Assembly: GCF_021513135.1 (NCBI RefSeq)
Contig: NZ_CP090981.1
Location: forward strand, 1,302,001-1,366,000
Origin: Vibrio sp. SS-MA-C1-2
GTDB taxonomy: Bacteria; Pseudomonadota; Gammaproteobacteria; Enterobacterales; Vibrionaceae
DNA: 64,000 nt
Direction of reading: 5' to 3'
Shown here piece after piece: positions 31,092 to 41,826 of this stretch (position 1 is its first letter; each line of letters opens with the position of its first letter). The notes below the pieces were generated by a model. The model searched no databases. It saw nothing but the letters and a program-made list of their open reading frames with translations, and was not told the DNA's origin. The position numbers were made by a program, and so were the translations under genes.

Positions 31092-33224
31092 ATGAAAAAA
31101 TTACTCTATTTTATCTTAGCGGTTATCTTCATTGTTGGAGGTGCGGCTGTTGCATTAGTGACGTTAGTGAATCCTAATCAGTTTAAGCCAATGTTGGTGG
31201 AGCAAGTTAAAAAATCAACTGGACAAGAGTTGATTATCACTGGTGATTTAAGTTGGCGATTTTTTCCCAGTTTAGGGATCAATGTCGGTGAAACGATATT
31301 GAAAAATAGCAGTGAATTCAGTGATCCTAACTTATTAGCATTAAAGAGTATGGAGCTGAGTGTTTCAGTACTGCCATTATTCTCAAAACAGCTTGAAGTC
31401 GGAAATGTTGAGCTATTGGGGGCTAATCTATCTCTTCATACATTAAGTGATGGACGCTCTAACCTTGATAATTTAACCAATCAAGACGACTCTTCGAAAG
31501 AACAGCAGAATAAAAGCGCCACTCAAGATATCAAGAGTAAAGAGACAACAGAGATAAAAAACACCAAGAATTCGAAATGGAAGATCATGATAGCAGGGAT
31601 CTCTGTGGTTGATGGTCAGCTAAAAATCCAAGATGATCGTACTAATATGTCGACAGAGATTAAACAAGTTAATTTTAATTTAAGTCATTTCTTACCCGGA
31701 GAATGGAGTCAAGTGAGCTTTTCTGCTCAAGGTAAGCAAAACTTATCGACCTTTTCTATCAGCAGTACTGGCGAGATTAATATTGCTGAAGACTTAAAAA
31801 GTGCCACGTTTAAAAACATTGAGATTGAAGGAAGCTTTAATGATAATCAAGGTTTCAATCTTGAAAACTTTAGAGCGACAGCCGATCTGATTAATCCTAA
31901 TTCACCAGCAACGATTGCAATGAAGGTCAATGGGATAAGTAATGATTTAACCTTTGATATTAAAACTCAAACTAATATTCAACTGGATGAGAATAAAAAT
32001 GACGTTAATTTAAAGCAGCTAATTATTAATGGTCATGTAGCGGGAGATTCGGTCCCTAACGGTAAAACGGCACTAAACCTATCAACTAATGTTCAATATC
32101 AACTAGACAAACAGCTAGCACAACTTTCAAGTTTGATTATTAATATTGATGATACAACGATTACAGGTTCAGGTTCTTTTCAATCGAAGTCTCGCCCAAG
32201 GGTGACATTAAATTTAGCCAGTGAAAAAATTGATTTAAATAAATTGTTAGCGATATCAGCATCTCCTGAGACGACAGGAAAATCTCATTCTCCTGATAAT
32301 CAAGGTAACAAACCTACAAATACGACAGTCGTTAAATCTAACCAAGAGCCCGATTTAGCAGGATTAAAATTGGTTGATCTGGATCTTAAATTACAGATCA
32401 AACAGCTTATCGCTAATCACCTAAAACTCAATAATATCCAAAGTCATATGACATTAGATCAGGGGATCGCAAAACTGGAGAACTTGAGTGCCAACTTATA
32501 TGGTGGAAAGGTTGTCACCAAGGCAACATTAAACAGTAATGGAAAATTAGCCACTTATACCGTTAATAAACAGTTGATTGGAGTCAATGCTCGTCCGCTA
32601 TTGATCGATTTAGCAGATTTTGATCATCTTGCGGGTACCATGAATATCTCTGCAGCCCTTTCTGGACAAGGGTTGAGTGAAGCGCGATTAAAAGGGGACA
32701 GTAAGGGGAAAGTTGAAGCTAAGTTTACTGATGGTGCTATTTATGGGGTTAATATCCCTCAAATGATTCGTCATGCTCAAGCGAAACTAAAAGGAAAAAC
32801 CCTACCACCTGAAGAGAAGTCTGAGAAGAAAACCGACTTTAGTGCTTTAACTGCTAATGTAACTTTAAATAAAGGGATTGCAACGGTAAGTAATATCAAT
32901 ATGGCTTCACCGCTATTGAGAGTGAAGGGAAGTGGAACGACTAATATTGTTGATGAAACGGTTAATATGGTGATGAAAACCTCGATTGTTGGCACCCTTG
33001 AAGGGCAAGAAGGGCGTGATCTTAATGAGTTAAAAGGGATCACGATTCCAATTAAAGTGACCAATACTTGGCAAAATCCAAAATACAGCATTGTGATTGA
33101 TGATCTACTCAAAAAGAAAGTGGAAAAAGAGGCAGAGCGAGGGCTGAAAAAAATTATTGGTGATAAGAGTAAAGATGAGAAGGTTAATAAAGCCGTCGAG
33201 AGCCTATTTAATAAACTGTTTTAA
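31092..33224 (+). CDS. asmA: AsmA family protein
   Basis: Large envelope protein of the AsmA group, linked to outer-membrane assembly and recently to phospholipid transfer between membranes. 710 residues. One N-terminal membrane segment covers about residues 4-26. It is followed by the family region KPMLVEQVKKSTGQELIITGDLSWRFFPSLGI (written in two parts: KPMLVEQVKKSTGQ, then LIITGDLSWRFFPSLGI). A low-complexity Lys/Ser/Asn linker is near 132-155. The C-terminal AsmA domain has the GTMNISAALSGQGL block near 517-530. Order udk-dcd-asmA is conserved. The extended repeated beta pattern fits a periplasmic bridge-like fold. Confidence 0.92.
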   Translation: MKKLLYFILAVIFIVGGAAVALVTLVNPNQFKPMLVEQVKKSTGQELIITGDLSWRFFPSLGINVGETILKNSSEFSDPNLLALKSMELSVSVLPLFSKQLEVGNVELLGANLSLHTLSDGRSNLDNLTNQDDSSKEQQNKSATQDIKSKETTEIKNTKNSKWKIMIAGISVVDGQLKIQDDRTNMSTEIKQVNFNLSHFLPGEWSQVSFSAQGKQNLSTFSISSTGEINIAEDLKSATFKNIEIEGSFNDNQGFNLENFRATADLINPNSPATIAMKVNGISNDLTFDIKTQTNIQLDENKNDVNLKQLIINGHVAGDSVPNGKTALNLSTNVQYQLDKQLAQLSSLIINIDDTTITGSGSFQSKSRPRVTLNLASEKIDLNKLLAISASPETTGKSHSPDNQGNKPTNTTVVKSNQEPDLAGLKLVDLDLKLQIKQLIANHLKLNNIQSHMTLDQGIAKLENLSANLYGGKVVTKATLNSNGKLATYTVNKQLIGVNARPLLIDLADFDHLAGTMNISAALSGQGLSEARLKGDSKGKVEAKFTDGAIYGVNIPQMIRHAQAKLKGKTLPPEEKSEKKTDFSALTANVTLNKGIATVSNINMASPLLRVKGSGTTNIVDETVNMVMKTSIVGTLEGQEGRDLNELKGITIPIKVTNTWQNPKYSIVIDDLLKKKVEKEAERGLKKIIGDKSKDEKVNKAVESLFNKLF

Positions 33225-33245
33225 TATCTAGCGGATCAAAATAGA

Positions 33246-33280
33246 AAAAGCGTCAGGTAAAAGGTTTTTCTGACGCTTTT
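33246..33280. terminator. Bidirectional terminator between asmA and the cob(I)alamin adenosyltransferase gene
   Basis: 11-bp perfect stem AAAAGCGTCAG / CTGACGCTTTT (33246-33256 and 33270-33280). A-run and T-run flanks serve both converging genes. Confidence 0.88.
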
Positions 33281-33312
33281 TATTACTGGTCTGTTTTTAA
33301 ATCGGTGATAAA

Positions 33313-33912
33313 TTACCAATCAATTCCTTTACGAACCTTAACGCCGGACTCAAATGCATGTTTGGTGTTTTTTACTTCAGAGACGGTATCTGCCATCTCA
33401 ATTAAGGTACGGTGACAAGCTCGGCCAGTAATGATGACGCTCTGCTCTTTAGGGCGGTTATTGAGTGCAGCGACAACGTCATCAAGTTCAATATAACCAT
33501 AAGTTACCATGTAAGTCAGCTCATCAAGTAATATGACATCATAGCGATCATCAGCAAGCATTAACTTACACTGTTGCCATACCTCTTGTGCCGCTGCGGT
33601 ATCGGTACTTTTATCTTGCGTATTCCAAGTGAAGCCGGTAGACATGACATGAAAATCGACGTCGTGTTGTTGGAGTAGGTTTCGTTCACCGCACTCCCAG
33701 GTTCCTTTAATAAATTGGGCAACACCACATTTTTGACCGTGACCTACGGCGCGGGTAATGATACCAAATCCTGCCGTTGACTTTCCTTTACCATTGCCTG
33801 TAATGACTAAAAGTAAACTCTTTTCTTCTTGCGCCTGAGCAATCTTTTCATCAACCTGTTCTTTTAGTCGCTGTTGGCGTTGCTGGTGGCGATCTTGACT
33901 TTGTTCAGACAT
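33313..33912 (-). CDS. btuR: Cob(I)yrinic acid a,c-diamide / cob(I)alamin adenosyltransferase
   Basis: Transfers adenosyl from ATP to the cobalt of corrinoids (CobO/BtuR/CobA family). 199 residues. The N-terminal Gln/Lys-rich helix is followed by the P-loop GNGKGKST at residues 39-46. KSTAGFGIITRAVGHG and VAQFIKGTWECGERNLL are family blocks, and ILLDELTYMVTYGY is near 128-141. It stands alone; no cobalamin biosynthesis genes or cobalamin riboswitch are visible beside it, so a salvage role is likely. Confidence 0.94.
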   Translation of the reverse strand: MSEQSQDRHQQRQQRLKEQVDEKIAQAQEEKSLLLVITGNGKGKSTAGFGIITRAVGHGQKCGVAQFIKGTWECGERNLLQQHDVDFHVMSTGFTWNTQDKSTDTAAAQEVWQQCKLMLADDRYDVILLDELTYMVTYGYIELDDVVAALNNRPKEQSVIITGRACHRTLIEMADTVSEVKNTKHAFESGVKVRKGIDW

Positions 33913-33977
33913 GGTATTCCTTACTCAATAAATGATAGAAATCTAGAGTAGTGGGAAATAACTAAAAAGTGAAGTAA

Positions 33978-34006
33978 AAAAAAGCTCACCGAAATGATGA
34001 GCCTTT
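33978..34006 (-). terminator. Probable terminator after the SulP gene
   Basis: On the minus strand AGGCTCA pairs with TGAGCTT (one G-T pair) around an 8-nt loop, followed by a run of seven T. It lies about 55 bp after the SulP stop. Confidence 0.65.
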
Positions 34007-34060
34007 TACTCTATTTTAGAGTTAGATTTTATATAAAACTCTTTTAATAGGAAGAGTGCA

Positions 34061-35617
34061 TTAACCTAAAATATCGGTTGCCACTTTATAGCTTGGATCT
34101 TCTTTTACATTAATCTCAACAAGACTACCGGCTTTATGAAGTAGGGCACGACAATCTTGACTTAGATGTAATAAGTGTAATTTTTTACCTTGAGAGCTGT
34201 AACGTTCCGCTAATGTCTCAATTGCTTCGATGGCTGAATGGTCAACAACACGAGAGTTACCAAAGTCGATGATTACATCCGATGGATCATTATAGGCATC
34301 AAATAATTCTAAGAAGTTAGCTGCAGAACCAAAAAAGATCGGGCCATTGATTTTATAAACTTTACTGCCTTCTGCATTGGTTTCACTGCTTGCGTAGATA
34401 TGCTTAGCGTGTTGCCATGCAAACATCAGTGCTGAAGCGATAACCCCCACTGCAACGGCAACAGCTAAATCGGTTAATACGGTGACTACGGTTACTAATA
34501 TAATGACAAAGAAATCTTGTTTTGGTACACGACGAGCCAGTTTAAAGGTTGCCCATTCAAACGTGCCAATGACCACCATAAACATGACACCTACTAATGC
34601 GGCTAGTGGGATCATTTCGATCAGGGTTGAACCGAATAAAATAAATAGTAGTAAAGCAACGGCAGCAAAAATACCAGATAGACGACCACGGCCTCCAGAG
34701 TTAATGTTGATCATCGATTGACCGATCATTGCACAACCCCCCATTGCACCAAATACAGAACAAGTCATATTCGCAATACCTTGACCGACACATTCACGGT
34801 TACCTTGACCGCGAGTATTGGTCATTTCATCAACAACAGTGAGTGTTAATAGTGATTCAATCAAGCCAATTGCAGCAATAATTAAGGCATAAGGAAAGAT
34901 GATCTGTAATGTTTCTAAGTTGAATGGAACCGATGGAATAGAGAACGAGGGAAGGTCACCCGCAAGCGTTGCTTCTACGTTACCACTCATTGATTTTACA
35001 AAATCGATAACACTGCGAGTGTCTAAGTTTAAAAAGTGGACTAAAAGAGTAACCGTCACAATCGCAGCTAAAGAGGATGGAATTGCTTTTGTAAACTTAG
35101 GCAAGAAATGGATAATCGCCATGGTTAATACCACAAGCCCTAACATGACGTAGAGTTGTGAACCTTGCATCCAGACGAGGCTTCCACTTATATCAGGAAC
35201 TTTAAATTGCCCCAATTGCGCCATAAAGATAACAATGGCTAAACCATTGACGAATCCGATCATTACCGGGTGCGGCACGATACGGATAAATTTACCTAAT
35301 TTAAATAGCCCAGCAATAATTTGTAGTACACCGGCTAACATGACGGCGGCAAACAAGTACTGCACACCATGAATGGCGACTAAGCTCACCATAACAATGG
35401 CCGTTGCACCGGTTGCACCAGAGATCATTCCGGGACGACCACCGATTAATGAGGTGACAAACCCCATGATAAAAGCGGCATATAAACCAACCATTGGGTC
35501 AACGCCAGCAACAAAAGCAAATGCCACAGCTTCAGGAACAAGTGCCAAAGCAACGGTTAAGCCCGATAAAAGATCATTTTTGATGCTTTGGTTGGGGTTT
35601 GAGGTAATATCAAACAT
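34061..35617 (-). CDS. SulP-family inorganic anion transporter with STAS domain
   Basis: 518-residue inner-membrane transporter of the SulP/SLC26 family (sulfate, bicarbonate or other anions). Multiple hydrophobic segments cover about residues 15-400, with family blocks [23 protein letters not shown] near 26-48 (read as [13 protein letters not shown] then [10 protein letters not shown]) and [13 protein letters not shown] near 272. The C-terminal STAS domain (about 420-512) includes [20 protein letters not shown]. The substrate cannot be told from sequence. It stands alone, with a degenerate ERIC copy upstream. Confidence 0.9.
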   Translation of the reverse strand: MFDITSNPNQSIKNDLLSGLTVALALVPEAVAFAFVAGVDPMVGLYAAFIMGFVTSLIGGRPGMISGATGATAIVMVSLVAIHGVQYLFAAVMLAGVLQIIAGLFKLGKFIRIVPHPVMIGFVNGLAIVIFMAQLGQFKVPDISGSLVWMQGSQLYVMLGLVVLTMAIIHFLPKFTKAIPSSLAAIVTVTLLVHFLNLDTRSVIDFVKSMSGNVEATLAGDLPSFSIPSVPFNLETLQIIFPYALIIAAIGLIESLLTLTVVDEMTNTRGQGNRECVGQGIANMTCSVFGAMGGCAMIGQSMININSGGRGRLSGIFAAVALLLFILFGSTLIEMIPLAALVGVMFMVVIGTFEWATFKLARRVPKQDFFVIILVTVVTVLTDLAVAVAVGVIASALMFAWQHAKHIYASSETNAEGSKVYKINGPIFFGSAANFLELFDAYNDPSDVIIDFGNSRVVDHSAIEAIETLAERYSSQGKKLHLLHLSQDCRALLHKAGSLVEINVKEDPSYKVATDILG

Positions 35618-35643
35618 AGTTTTAAATTAAATCCTTATGAATT

Positions 35644-35772
35644 ATACCTTTCATATTTGACGCCGTTAGAGTGTTGATGTGTTTGCTCACCCCTATGAGA
35701 AGATAATACATCTATGTTCTTGGGATTTACATATTGACCACTTATCAGCAATTTCAATTATCTAGGGTATAT
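35644..35772 (-). repeat. ERIC-like repeat, degenerate full-length copy
   Basis: 129 bp. Ends are recognisable (TATACCTTTCATATTTGACG and CAATTATCTAGGGTATA), and CTCACCCCTATGAG marks the centre. Many substitutions suggest an old insertion. It lies 26 bp upstream of the SulP start, in its promoter region. Confidence 0.65.
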
Positions 35773-35856
35773 AAATAACATCTGTGTAAAAGAAGGTAAA
35801 ACAAAGCTCGGCATCCTATACGGAGATGGCAAGCAAAGCAATAAGGAGTATAAAAA

Positions 35857-35883
35857 AAGGTCACACTAAATAAGTGTGACCTT
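35857..35883 (-). terminator. Intrinsic terminator after rne
   Basis: Perfect 11-bp stem AAGGTCACACT / AGTGTGACCTT (35857-35867 and 35873-35883) with a run of seven T on the minus strand, 35 bp after the rne stop. Confidence 0.9.
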
Positions 35884-35918
35884 CAGTAGCTTAGTTGAGA
35901 AAATAGACTCTCGCTAGT

Positions 35919-38900
35919 TTAGTATCCACTAGGTTTAGTCATTCCCGCTTGAGCTGAGCTAGTTGCTGTTTGACTACCCGCTGCTTTCGCATTGCTATTT
36001 TTAGGATTAAAGCTTGCTGCAGTAATCACTAACGGCGTTGAACTCTCTGAGACAATCGCACTTGCTTTAGTCATTGGTGCAGTTACGTGAATTTTCGCTT
36101 GAACCGGAGCAGATGTTTTAACCTCTTGCTTAGTTTCAACCTTAGCTTCAGTTTTTGCTTCAACCTTAACTCTAGGTGCGGTTACTGGAACTTCAACTAC
36201 AGGTGCTTCAATCACTGGCGCTTCACTATTCTCTTCTGTTTTCTCAGATAATGGTAATACTTTGCCCATTGCTGCTTCAGGAATAGCCACACCACTGATT
36301 GCTGGAGTCGACGTTGTCGGAGCTGGTGTTGTTGGAGCCGATGTTGTAGACGCTAATGTTTCTTGCGTAGAAGCTTGAGCTGGCTTTTCAGCTTTCACCT
36401 TAACCTGTGTCTTCGCTTCAACTTCAGCTTCAGCTTCTGCTTGTTCAGCGACAGGGATAAAAACTTTACCCGGTTTTGTCACAGGAACAGGAACAACGGC
36501 ATTGGCAACTTTAGGGGTTGCGATTGGCCATACTTTACCCATTGCAGCTTCAGGAGAGGCGACACCTGGCAAAGTAATCACGATAGGTTGAGTGATTTGC
36601 TCTTTATGGGTATCACGGTTACGACGGCGACGCTGCCCACTTGCACGCAGGTGACGTGGTGAACGACGATTGCGACGCTGTGAGTCACGGCCTTGCTCTT
36701 GATTATCTGATTTCTGTTCGCCGTTATTTTCAACTACATTCAGATCATCTTGCTTAGGCGTCTTTTTATCAACGTCTGATGCAGGAATAATGGTCACTTT
36801 CGTTGCCATTTGCTGTTCTTCATGCTTCTTCGCTAATATTTCAGCTTCAGCATCGGCACTACGAACTTTTTGTTGTAGCTGACGACGTTGACGACGTTGC
36901 TTTACCTTAACAACCTGCTCTTGCTCTTGTTTTTTCACTTGTGGCTTTTCAGCTTTCGGCGCTTGAGCAGCATTTTCTTGCGGCTTGGTGTTTTGGTTTT
37001 GACGATTTTTATCCTGACGAGGTTGGCGCTCTTTTCTTGGACGTTGCTGCTCTTCAGCTTTCGCGTCAACAACACTCTCTTTTAGTGGTGTCCCGTTAGG
37101 TTTATTGGCATTTTGAGCGTTACGGTTGTCATTACGACTGTCGTTACGGTTTTCATTGCGATTATTACGATTATTACGTTGGTTACGATTATTGCGGTTA
37201 CGGCGGTTATCATCAAGATCACGGCGAGGTGCACGTTTTTCTGCTGCTGGTTTTACCGGCTCTACCACTTTCTCTTCTTTTTTCTCAGGAGCTGGAGCGC
37301 CAGAGAAGAAAGATGAAATCGCACTAAATAGCTTAGTAAAGAAGCTTGGCTGTGTTACTGCAGCGGTTGGTGCAGCTACAGGCTCTACTTTTTTAACTTC
37401 AGGTTCAGATACGGGTGCTGGCTGAGTTGGTGCAGAGAAACCGTGTAATACTGGCTCTTCACGTTTACGCTGTACACGCTCTTGTTGAACATCTTCACGA
37501 CTTTCAGCCTCACGAAGTTGCTCTAGTTTCTGTGGAATGGCATACGATAAACCGTTGTTTTCTTCGCCAGCTCTTACACGTAATACTTCAAAGTGTGGTG
37601 TATCCATATTTGCATTTGGCACAATCACAATATTAACTTTGTGATAAGACTCAATATGCTGGATTGATTTACGCTTCTCATTTAATAGGTAAGAGGCAAT
37701 TTCAACCGGCGTAATCGCTAAAATTTGCGCCGTATTATCTTTTAATGCCTCTTCTTCTAATAGACGAAGAATAGATAGAGATAGTGATTCATTATCACGA
37801 ATAACCCCAGTACCTGTACAGCGAGGACAGATATGATGGCTAGCTTCAGCTAAAGAAGGACTTAAACGTTGACGAGACATCTCTAATAGACCAAAGCGAG
37901 ATATACGACCGATTTGAACGCGGGCTCTATCCATTCGAACAGATTCACGTAGACGATTCTCAACTTCACGTTGGTTACGAACCGGTGTCATATCGATAAA
38001 GTCGATCACCACTAAACCACCTAAGTCGCGTAGACGTAGCTGGCGAGCAATCTCTTCTGCCGCTTCAAGGTTAGTGTGAAGAGCTGTCTCTTCGATATCA
38101 CTGCCTTTTGTTGCTCTCGCTGAGTTGATATCGATAGAAGTTAGTGCTTCTGTTGGGTCGATAACAATTGAACCGCCAGATGGTAGACGAACTTCACGCT
38201 GGAATGCTGACTCAATTTGAGTTTCAATTTGGTAGTGATTAAATAGTGGGATTTCACCATCATATTGTTTTACGCGACTAACAAAGTCAGGGCGTACTAG
38301 CTTGATGTGAGAAAGTGCACGTTGATAAATTTTTGGATCATCAATTAAGATTTCGCCAATATCACGACGTAAATAGTCGCGAATTGCACGAACAATCACG
38401 TTACTTTCTTGATGAATTAGAAATGGTGCTGGGTTTGTTTTTGATGCTTGTTTAATCGCAGCCCAGTGATTTAATAGAACTTTTAAATCCCAATCTAATT
38501 CTTCAGCCGATTTTCCTACACCTGCGGTACGAACAATTAACCCCATACCTTGAGGAAGTTCAAGTGAGCTTAATGCCGCTTTTAGCTCAGTACGCTCATC
38601 ACCTTCAATGCGGCGAGAAATACCACCTGCACGAGGGTTATTTGGCATCAGCACTAAATAACTACCAGCTAGAGAGACAAAAGTTGTTAAAGCTGCGCCT
38701 TTATTGCCACGCTCTTCTTTATCAACTTGAACAATCACTTCTTGGCCTTCGGTTAACACTTCTTTAATGTTTGGACGACCTTTGTAGGTATAATTCGCAG
38801 GGAAATAATCACGAGCGACTTCTTTTAAAGGAAGGAAACCGTGGCGATCTGCACCATAATCAACAAAAGCGGCTTCTAAGCTTGGCTCAATTCGGGTGAT

Positions 38901-39035
38901 TTTACCTTTATAAATATTGGCTTTTTTTGACTCAAAACCTGGGCTCTCAATGTCTAGATCATATAGACGTTGCCCATCAACTAAAGCAACGCGCAACTCT
39001 TCTTTTTGAGTGGCGTTGATTAACATTCTTTTCAT
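35919..39035 (-). CDS. rne: Ribonuclease E
   Basis: Essential endoribonuclease and scaffold of the RNA degradosome. 1038 residues. The catalytic half has an S1 domain at about residues 36-120 and DNase-I-like subdomain carboxylates in [13 protein letters not shown] near 303 and [10 protein letters not shown] near 344. The zinc-link is CPRC at about 404-407. The C-terminal half is low complexity. It has a membrane-targeting amphipathic helix near 565-580 ([15 protein letters not shown]), Arg/Asn/Gln-rich RNA-binding tracts near 620-820, and a microdomain PEAAMGKV that occurs twice, near 821 and 913. It is divergent from rluC, as in E. coli, and has a long leader with hairpins that suggest autoregulation. 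Confidence 0.96.
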   Translation of the reverse strand: MKRMLINATQKEELRVALVDGQRLYDLDIESPGFESKKANIYKGKITRIEPSLEAAFVDYGADRHGFLPLKEVARDYFPANYTYKGRPNIKEVLTEGQEVIVQVDKEERGNKGAALTTFVSLAGSYLVLMPNNPRAGGISRRIEGDERTELKAALSSLELPQGMGLIVRTAGVGKSAEELDWDLKVLLNHWAAIKQASKTNPAPFLIHQESNVIVRAIRDYLRRDIGEILIDDPKIYQRALSHIKLVRPDFVSRVKQYDGEIPLFNHYQIETQIESAFQREVRLPSGGSIVIDPTEALTSIDINSARATKGSDIEETALHTNLEAAEEIARQLRLRDLGGLVVIDFIDMTPVRNQREVENRLRESVRMDRARVQIGRISRFGLLEMSRQRLSPSLAEASHHICPRCTGTGVIRDNESLSLSILRLLEEEALKDNTAQILAITPVEIASYLLNEKRKSIQHIESYHKVNIVIVPNANMDTPHFEVLRVRAGEENNGLSYAIPQKLEQLREAESREDVQQERVQRKREEPVLHGFSAPTQPAPVSEPEVKKVEPVAAPTAAVTQPSFFTKLFSAISSFFSGAPAPEKKEEKVVEPVKPAAEKRAPRRDLDDNRRNRNNRNQRNNRNNRNENRNDSRNDNRNAQNANKPNGTPLKESVVDAKAEEQQRPRKERQPRQDKNRQNQNTKPQENAAQAPKAEKPQVKKQEQEQVVKVKQRRQRRQLQQKVRSADAEAEILAKKHEEQQMATKVTIIPASDVDKKTPKQDDLNVVENNGEQKSDNQEQGRDSQRRNRRSPRHLRASGQRRRRNRDTHKEQITQPIVITLPGVASPEAAMGKVWPIATPKVANAVVPVPVTKPGKVFIPVAEQAEAEAEVEAKTQVKVKAEKPAQASTQETLASTTSAPTTPAPTTSTPAISGVAIPEAAMGKVLPLSEKTEENSEAPVIEAPVVEVPVTAPRVKVEAKTEAKVETKQEVKTSAPVQAKIHVTAPMTKASAIVSESSTPLVITAASFNPKNSNAKAAGSQTATSSAQAGMTKPSGY

Positions 39036-39360
39036 TCGTTATCTACTCATATCATACGTTGTAGTTCTATTTTTTCTATCACACATCCAATAATAGGTGC
39101 TATGACCTCAAGTCTTCACTAACGCAACCTCACGGCTGGGTATTAGAGGCGCTCGATAAGCATCCAATTCAGAATCAATTGAGAAGACGAAGTGGCTGTC
39201 CTTACCAACAATTGTTCTTCCGCACTTTTTGCGGCTGTCTCTCCTATCATTGGAGAGAGTGATGTCAAAAATAGACGGTACTTTGAAATTCTTCGTCTTA
39301 TGCCAACTGCAGCGAAGTAAAATCAAAGCGGTTTATTTAAAATCGCAAAAGTTATCGATA
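39036..39360 (-). promoter_or_regulatory. rne 5' untranslated leader, candidate rne5-type autoregulatory element
   Basis: Non-coding leader of roughly 300 bp before rne. On the minus strand two stable hairpins are adjacent: CTCTCC...GGAGAG (39239-39257) and CCGC-AAAAAGT-GCGG (39220-39234). E. coli RNase E controls its own mRNA through hairpins in a leader of similar size (Rfam rne5), so the same role is likely. The transcription start was not determined. The remaining gap to rluC is AT-rich and should hold both divergent promoters. Confidence 0.6.
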
Positions 39361-39591
39361 GATTGATACTAATTAAGAGTATACTCATATTTATTTATAG
39401 TGAGCACTTTTTCTCAACCTTATGCTAATATCATCGAACTTTTGTGACTCTGGATGAAATTTAGTCGGCTATTGGCGTGTTTTTATACGTAATAGCTTAA
39501 AAAGTGGATATTTTGCCACTTTCGGTGCAACTATAACAGGGTCGCATTTTTGCGGCAATCAGCATTATAGTATTGAGATGAATGAAAAGCG

Positions 39592-40620
39592 ATGAATGAA
39601 CAAAAATCAGCAGTACAATTTGTTGAAGTTAGCGATGATTTTGAAGGTCAAAGAGTAGATAACTTCTTACGAGCAAGACTAAAAAATATTCCGAAAAGTT
39701 TAATTTATCGTATTTTGCGTAAAGGCGAAGTGCGAGTGAATAAAAAACGAATAAAACCGGAATATAAATTGCAACCGGGAGATGTCGTTCGCGTGCCGCC
39801 CATGCGAATTCCTGACACCGTTGAAACGGAATTACCAAGTACAAAGTTAGATAAAGTTTCTGAATTAGAAAGCTGTGTTATTTATGAAGATGAGCATTTG
39901 CTAATCTTAAATAAGCCCTCAGGAACTGCAGTTCATGGCGGAAGTGGATTGAAATTTGGCGTCATTGAGGCAATGCGAGCTCTGCGCCCTCAAGCTCATT
40001 ATCTTGAATTGGTTCATCGAATCGATCGAGATACTTCTGGTATTCTGTTGATTGCAAAAAAACGTTCAGCACTTCGTCGTTTACAAGAGACGTTTCGTAA
40101 TAAAACGGTACAAAAATACTATTATGCATTAGTGGCAGGTCATTGGGATCCAAAAGACCGTCGTGTGAATGCGCCATTGTTGAAGAATGAAATTAACAGC
40201 ATTGTTCGTGTCAATCCTAATGGTAAAGAGTCAGAAACGCGTTATAAAATTATTGAAAACTTTGAACACGCAACATTAGTTGAAGCAAGTCCAATTACTG
40301 GACGTACTCATCAGATCCGAGTTCATTGCCAATATAAAGGGCATCCTATTGCATGGGATGATCGTTATGGTGATCCTCGTTTTGACGCTTATACGAAAAA
40401 AACAGGCATGACGAGACTATTTTTACATGCTCATTCCATTCGATTTACTCATCCTTCAACGGAAGAGGTAATGACCATTGAAGCGCCAATGGAAGCAACA
40501 CTATTGCGGTGTATTGATAAGTTACGCGAACAAAGTCCAATGAAAGAAAACGCTAAATCTACATCAACTAAGTCTGCTGCCGCGTTAAGAGCTAGAATTA
40601 AAACCAAGAAAAAGCGTTAA
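39592..40620 (+). CDS. rluC: 23S rRNA pseudouridine(955/2504/2580) synthase
   Basis: Isomerises three uridines in 23S rRNA domain V and its surroundings. 342 residues. An N-terminal S4 RNA-binding domain covers about residues 19-78 (VDNFLRARLKNIPKSLIYRILRKG). The catalytic motif HRIDRDTSG carries the Asp at about 144. ITGRTHQIRVH near 236 and a basic C-terminal tail are present. It is divergent from rne and upstream of a convergent maf, the enterobacterial arrangement. Confidence 0.96.
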   Translation: MNEQKSAVQFVEVSDDFEGQRVDNFLRARLKNIPKSLIYRILRKGEVRVNKKRIKPEYKLQPGDVVRVPPMRIPDTVETELPSTKLDKVSELESCVIYEDEHLLILNKPSGTAVHGGSGLKFGVIEAMRALRPQAHYLELVHRIDRDTSGILLIAKKRSALRRLQETFRNKTVQKYYYALVAGHWDPKDRRVNAPLLKNEINSIVRVNPNGKESETRYKIIENFEHATLVEASPITGRTHQIRVHCQYKGHPIAWDDRYGDPRFDAYTKKTGMTRLFLHAHSIRFTHPSTEEVMTIEAPMEATLLRCIDKLREQSPMKENAKSTSTKSAAALRARIKTKKKR

Positions 40621-40644
40621 TTTTTACGGCTTTAATTAATAATA

Positions 40645-40676
40645 AAAAGAGTGAGTTTGAGGATTCACTTTTTTAG
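40645..40676 (+). terminator. Probable terminator after rluC
   Basis: Short stem AGTGA / TCACT with flanking A-run and T-run (AAAAAG... CACTTTTTT), 24 bp after rluC. Confidence 0.5.
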
Positions 40677-40750
40677 AACGCTTTTCTTAGGTGTCTTCTC
40701 TCCATTGATAGTTGGCTGAATAAGCTATATTTATCGTCAAGACGTTAATC

Positions 40751-40868
40751 TATACCTAAAATAAATGGCGTTGCTAGTCGGCGGCAAGTGAGTGAGGCCC
40801 CATGTACTATATGATTGGGGCGAACGAATACAGCCAACAACCTAGCGACTTCAAGTATGAAGGGTATC
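40751..40868 (+). repeat. ERIC-like repeat, nearly full length
   Basis: 118 bp. TATACCTAAAATAAATGG at the left, GAGGCCCCATGTACTATATG in the centre (about 11 bp shorter than consensus), AAGTATGAAGGGTAT at the right. It lies between converging rluC and maf, 14 bp past the maf stop. Confidence 0.92.
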
Positions 40869-40882
40869 AATCTTAAATGGGG

Positions 40883-41494
40883 TTAATTTAGCTGTTCTAA
40901 CACATTAAAGCCCTGATTTCTCAATAATTCAGTGAGTGTAATTAATGGGAGACCAATTAATGTATTTGGATCTTTGCCTTCTAGACGTTCAAATAAGGTA
41001 ATTCCTAACCCTTCAGATTTAAAGCTACCAGCACAATTTAAGGGTTGTTCTTGTGCGATATAGCGATGGATTTCATTATCAGTTAATATTCGAAAGTGGA
41101 CATGAAAAAGTTCACATCTGGTTTCTGTTTGATTGGTTTTACAATTATGTAATGCTAAACCCGTATAGAATGTGATCGTTTTACCGCTGGCATTTTTCAA
41201 TTGTTGAAATGCTTTTTCTGTGGTGTGGGGTTTACCGATAATTTGCTCATCTATGACACAAACTTGATCTGAGCCGATCACTAAGGTTGTTTGTTTAGTT
41301 GAATGAATTTTAACGGTAGATGCAACCGCTAAGGCTTTATTTTTTGCCAAGCGAGTGACGAGATCCACTGCGGATTCACTTTCTTTTACTGTCTCATCCG
41401 TTTCAGGGTTTTGACAAACAAAAGGAATCGATAACTTTTCCAATATTTGACGACGGAAAGGGGATGTCGATGCTAAAATAAGATGATATTGCAA
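40883..41494 (-). CDS. Maf/YceF-type nucleoside triphosphate pyrophosphatase
   Basis: Housekeeping enzyme of the Maf family; the YceF subgroup hydrolyses m7GTP and other modified nucleotides. 203 residues. The N-terminal [15 protein letters not shown] is at residues 7-21, PETDETV near 30, GSDQVC near 74-79, and the C-terminal [25 protein letters not shown] block is split as [14 protein letters not shown] and [11 protein letters not shown] near 163-187. The location next to rluC and divergent from yceD matches E. coli yceF. The alternative YhdE subgroup is less likely by position. Confidence 0.9.
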   Translation of the reverse strand: MQYHLILASTSPFRRQILEKLSIPFVCQNPETDETVKESESAVDLVTRLAKNKALAVASTVKIHSTKQTTLVIGSDQVCVIDEQIIGKPHTTEKAFQQLKNASGKTITFYTGLALHNCKTNQTETRCELFHVHFRILTDNEIHRYIAQEQPLNCAGSFKSEGLGITLFERLEGKDPNTLIGLPLITLTELLRNQGFNVLEQLN

Positions 41495-41826
41495 ATGAGA
41501 CCTCTTTTTTATTTGGGGTATTATTTTTAATGATTTTATAAGTACTTTTAAATTTTTATCATTATTGATCTAACAATGATAATCCGGTGATATATTGATA
41601 TTCTGATACTGAGAATACGGCTGTTTGATAGTAATAAATATGGTTAACTTATCAACAATCAGTATTTATCTCTAGATTATTGATCATTTATTCGATGATT
41701 ACAGGTTGATTATAGTTTGATCGATGATTAATATTTTATATCACCAGCAGAGAGAATGAAAAAAAGAGAAGAATTTCTTCCATTTCCTTTGACTAAATTG
41801 ACAGAGAAAGATAAGATGCGCGCCCT
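41495..41826. promoter_or_regulatory. Divergent promoter region of maf and yceD-rpmF
   Basis: 332-bp AT-rich region with no gene. It contains an 8-bp inverted repeat TTATCATT (41556-41563) / AATGATAA (41575-41582), 62 bp upstream of maf, of unknown function. Confidence 0.45.

Noticed and set aside
36363-37425. Several plus-strand open frames opposite the rne tail
   Set aside because: They are antisense to the low-complexity Arg/Asn/Glu/Ala-rich RNase E tail, which rarely creates stops on the other strand.
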